Of a stretch of 64,000 nucleotides of DNA, positions 62,866 to 64,000 are shown piece by piece (the first letter of the stretch is position 1; each line of letters starts with the position of its first letter). A program made the position numbers and the translations under genes. Location of the stretch: assembly GCA_050246915.1 (NCBI GenBank), contig JBFWVD010000003.1, positions 1 to 64,000 of the forward strand, given 5' to 3'. The notes under the pieces are model-generated. The model was not told the DNA's origin, made no database searches, and saw only the letters and a list, made by a program, of their open reading frames with translations. This stretch comes from JBFWVD01 sp050246915. GTDB lineage: Bacteria > Actinomycetota > Acidimicrobiia > Acidimicrobiales > Ilumatobacteraceae.

Positions 62866-63474
62866 ATGCCCGGTCCTGCCACCAACGTGCTCCTGCTACG
62901 CCACGGCCAATCGGAATGGAACGCTGAAGGTCGCTGGCAAGGACTGGCCGACCCACCCCTGTCCGACCTCGGTCGTCAACAGGCCTACGTCGCGGTGCAG
63001 CACCTCGGAACCGTCGACGACATCGTCGCGTCCGACCTCCAACGAGCTGCGCAGACTGCCGAGATCTTGTCGAACGGGATCGGGGTCGGGCCGGTGCTGC
63101 TCGACCCGCGTCTACGCGAGCGTGACGCAGGCGAATGGACCGGCCTCACCCGACACGACATCGAACTGCGTTGGCCCGGAGCCCTCGAGCGCGGCGACAA
63201 GCCCAACGGCTACGAGGCGGACGACGTCATCATCAGCCGCGTCATGAGCGCGCTGAGCGATGTGCAACGCAACGCTCCCGGCGGTGACGTGCTGGTCGTC
63301 GCCCACGGTGGCGTCATCCGCGCCGTGGAACGACATCTGGGAGCCGAGGACGGGCTCTTGCCCAACCTCGGTGGCCGTTGGCTCGTCATGCGCGCCGATC
63401 ATGTCGCCCTCGGTGAACGCGTGGTGCTGATCCACCCGGACGAAGTTGCCGTGACCCTCCCGGGGCACCTATGA
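62866..63474 (+). CDS. Histidine phosphatase family protein (phosphoglycerate mutase-like)
   Basis: A 202-aa enzyme. The catalytic motif LLLRHGQSEWNAEGRWQGLA and the later His in LVVAHGGVIRAVERHLG are clear, with LRERDAGEWTGL as the acid region. Related mycobacterial proteins are phosphatases of the alpha-ribazole or glucosyl-3-phosphoglycerate type; the substrate is not known. It overlaps the next gene by ATGA. Confidence 0.88.
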   Translation: MPGPATNVLLLRHGQSEWNAEGRWQGLADPPLSDLGRQQAYVAVQHLGTVDDIVASDLQRAAQTAEILSNGIGVGPVLLDPRLRERDAGEWTGLTRHDIELRWPGALERGDKPNGYEADDVIISRVMSALSDVQRNAPGGDVLVVAHGGVIRAVERHLGAEDGLLPNLGGRWLVMRADHVALGERVVLIHPDEVAVTLPGHL

Positions 63475-64000
63475 CGACCCCGTCGCTGTTCGATCTCCTC
63501 GACGAGACGCCCAAGTGCCACGGCGCTCCCGAGACAGACGCCGCCACCGATGTCGCCCGCGTCCACGATCCCGATGCGTGCACATCCGCTCAATCTCCGC
63601 TCGAGTCGGTCGAGTCGGTCGAGTCGGTCGAGGTAGAGCTGACCTCGACGGTCGAGCCGTTGCCGGTTCGCGTGATCCGCAGCGCCAAGCGTCGCCGCAC
63701 GATCCAGGCCCGCATGGTCAACGGCGTTCTGGAGGTCCTCATACCCGGGCGCGCCACAGCGGCCGACGAAGCGCATTACGTCGAGACGATGCGTTCGAAG
63801 TTCGCCCGATCGCACCGCGCCGGAGCGATTGATCTCGAAGCACGTGCGGCCGATCTGGCGCGTCGGTTCTCACTGCCGACGCCCTCCAGCATCGGTTGGG
63901 TCAGCAATATGGATCATCGATGGGGCAGTTGCACGATTGTCGATCGAACCATCCGCATCAGCGATCGACTCGTGTCGGTACCGACGTGGGTGCTGGACGC
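63471..64000 (+). CDS. YgjP-like metallopeptidase, cut by the window end
   Basis: At least 176 aa are in the window. After a variable N-terminus (with three VES repeats) come PLPVRVIRSAKRRRTIQARM, VNGVLEVLIPGRATAADEAH, SIGWVSNMDHRWGSCTIVDR and TIRISDRLVSVPTWVLDA. This is the YgjP/DUF45 family, whose HExxH zinc motif should follow just beyond the window. The start ATG overlaps the stop of the histidine phosphatase gene. Partial at the 3' end. Confidence 0.8.
   Translation, partial: MTTPSLFDLLDETPKCHGAPETDAATDVARVHDPDACTSAQSPLESVESVESVEVELTSTVEPLPVRVIRSAKRRRTIQARMVNGVLEVLIPGRATAADEAHYVETMRSKFARSHRAGAIDLEARAADLARRFSLPTPSSIGWVSNMDHRWGSCTIVDRTIRISDRLVSVPTWVLD
63603..63629. repeat. Three tandem 9-bp units
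   Basis: gagtcggtc is repeated three times at 63603-63629, in phase, giving Glu-Ser-Val repeats in the variable N-terminus of the metallopeptidase. Confidence 0.85.

Overview
The window is GC-rich actinobacterial chromosome, most likely from the Acidimicrobiia or a close relative. I infer this from a mycothiol gene (mshA) with its YbjN neighbour, an Rv0474-like XRE regulator, an RsiG-like protein, frequent GTG starts, ATGA/GTGA stop-start overlaps, and a split b6-type cytochrome b. It is a respiratory and core-metabolism region. I see no phage, IS element or CRISPR array.

Layout: 0.1-2.8 kb holds two VapBC-type toxin-antitoxin pairs with candidate operators, tRNA-Tyr, yajQ, and a lone flagellar-rod-like protein. 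2.8-6.5 kb (minus) holds a small HAD phosphatase, acetyl-CoA synthetase, and a MidA/NDUFAF7-type methyltransferase. 6.5-17.1 kb (minus) is an 11-gene complex I operon nuoABCDHIJKLMN without the NADH module (no nuoEFG). 17.3-23.5 kb is a gamma-glutamyl polyamine-type catabolic cluster: aldehyde dehydrogenase, SDR, permease, glutamine-synthetase-like ligase and class-I amidotransferase-like hydrolase. 23.7-44.35 kb (minus) is one gene run of about 20.6 kb. It starts with a small membrane protein, a 2x[4Fe-4S] ferredoxin, split cytochrome b, Rieske protein, diheme cytochrome c and another unknown membrane protein, and continues without a break into a complete 14-gene nuoA-N operon. A second cytochrome c (44.7 kb) is divergent, followed by a geranylgeranyl-reductase-type flavoprotein that could be the menaquinone reductase MenJ.

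46.9-52.0 kb (minus) is a haem operon hemA-hemD-HAD-hemB-hemL that lacks hemC. 52.2-58.5 kb has a membrane protein, an acyl-CoA ligase, a secreted CAP-domain protein, an ABC exporter pair, a 64-aa membrane protein and a SAM hydroxide adenosyltransferase family protein. 58.8-64.0 kb has proC, ybjN, mshA, an XRE regulator, an RsiG-like protein, a MoaD/ThiS protein, a histidine phosphatase, and a YgjP-like metalloprotease cut by the window end.

How the genes work together: the window encodes most of an aerobic menaquinone-dependent chain, namely two different complex I enzymes, a cytochrome bc complex with cytochromes c, haem synthesis, and perhaps quinone side-chain saturation. The most testable new point is that the methyltransferase gene related to the mitochondrial complex I factor NDUFAF7 lies beside the operon whose NuoD keeps the target arginine (His-Arg-Gly). 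The NuoD of the 14-gene operon has His-Thr-Gly at that place. A second point is an RsiG-like protein with an intact cyclic-di-GMP motif near mshA.
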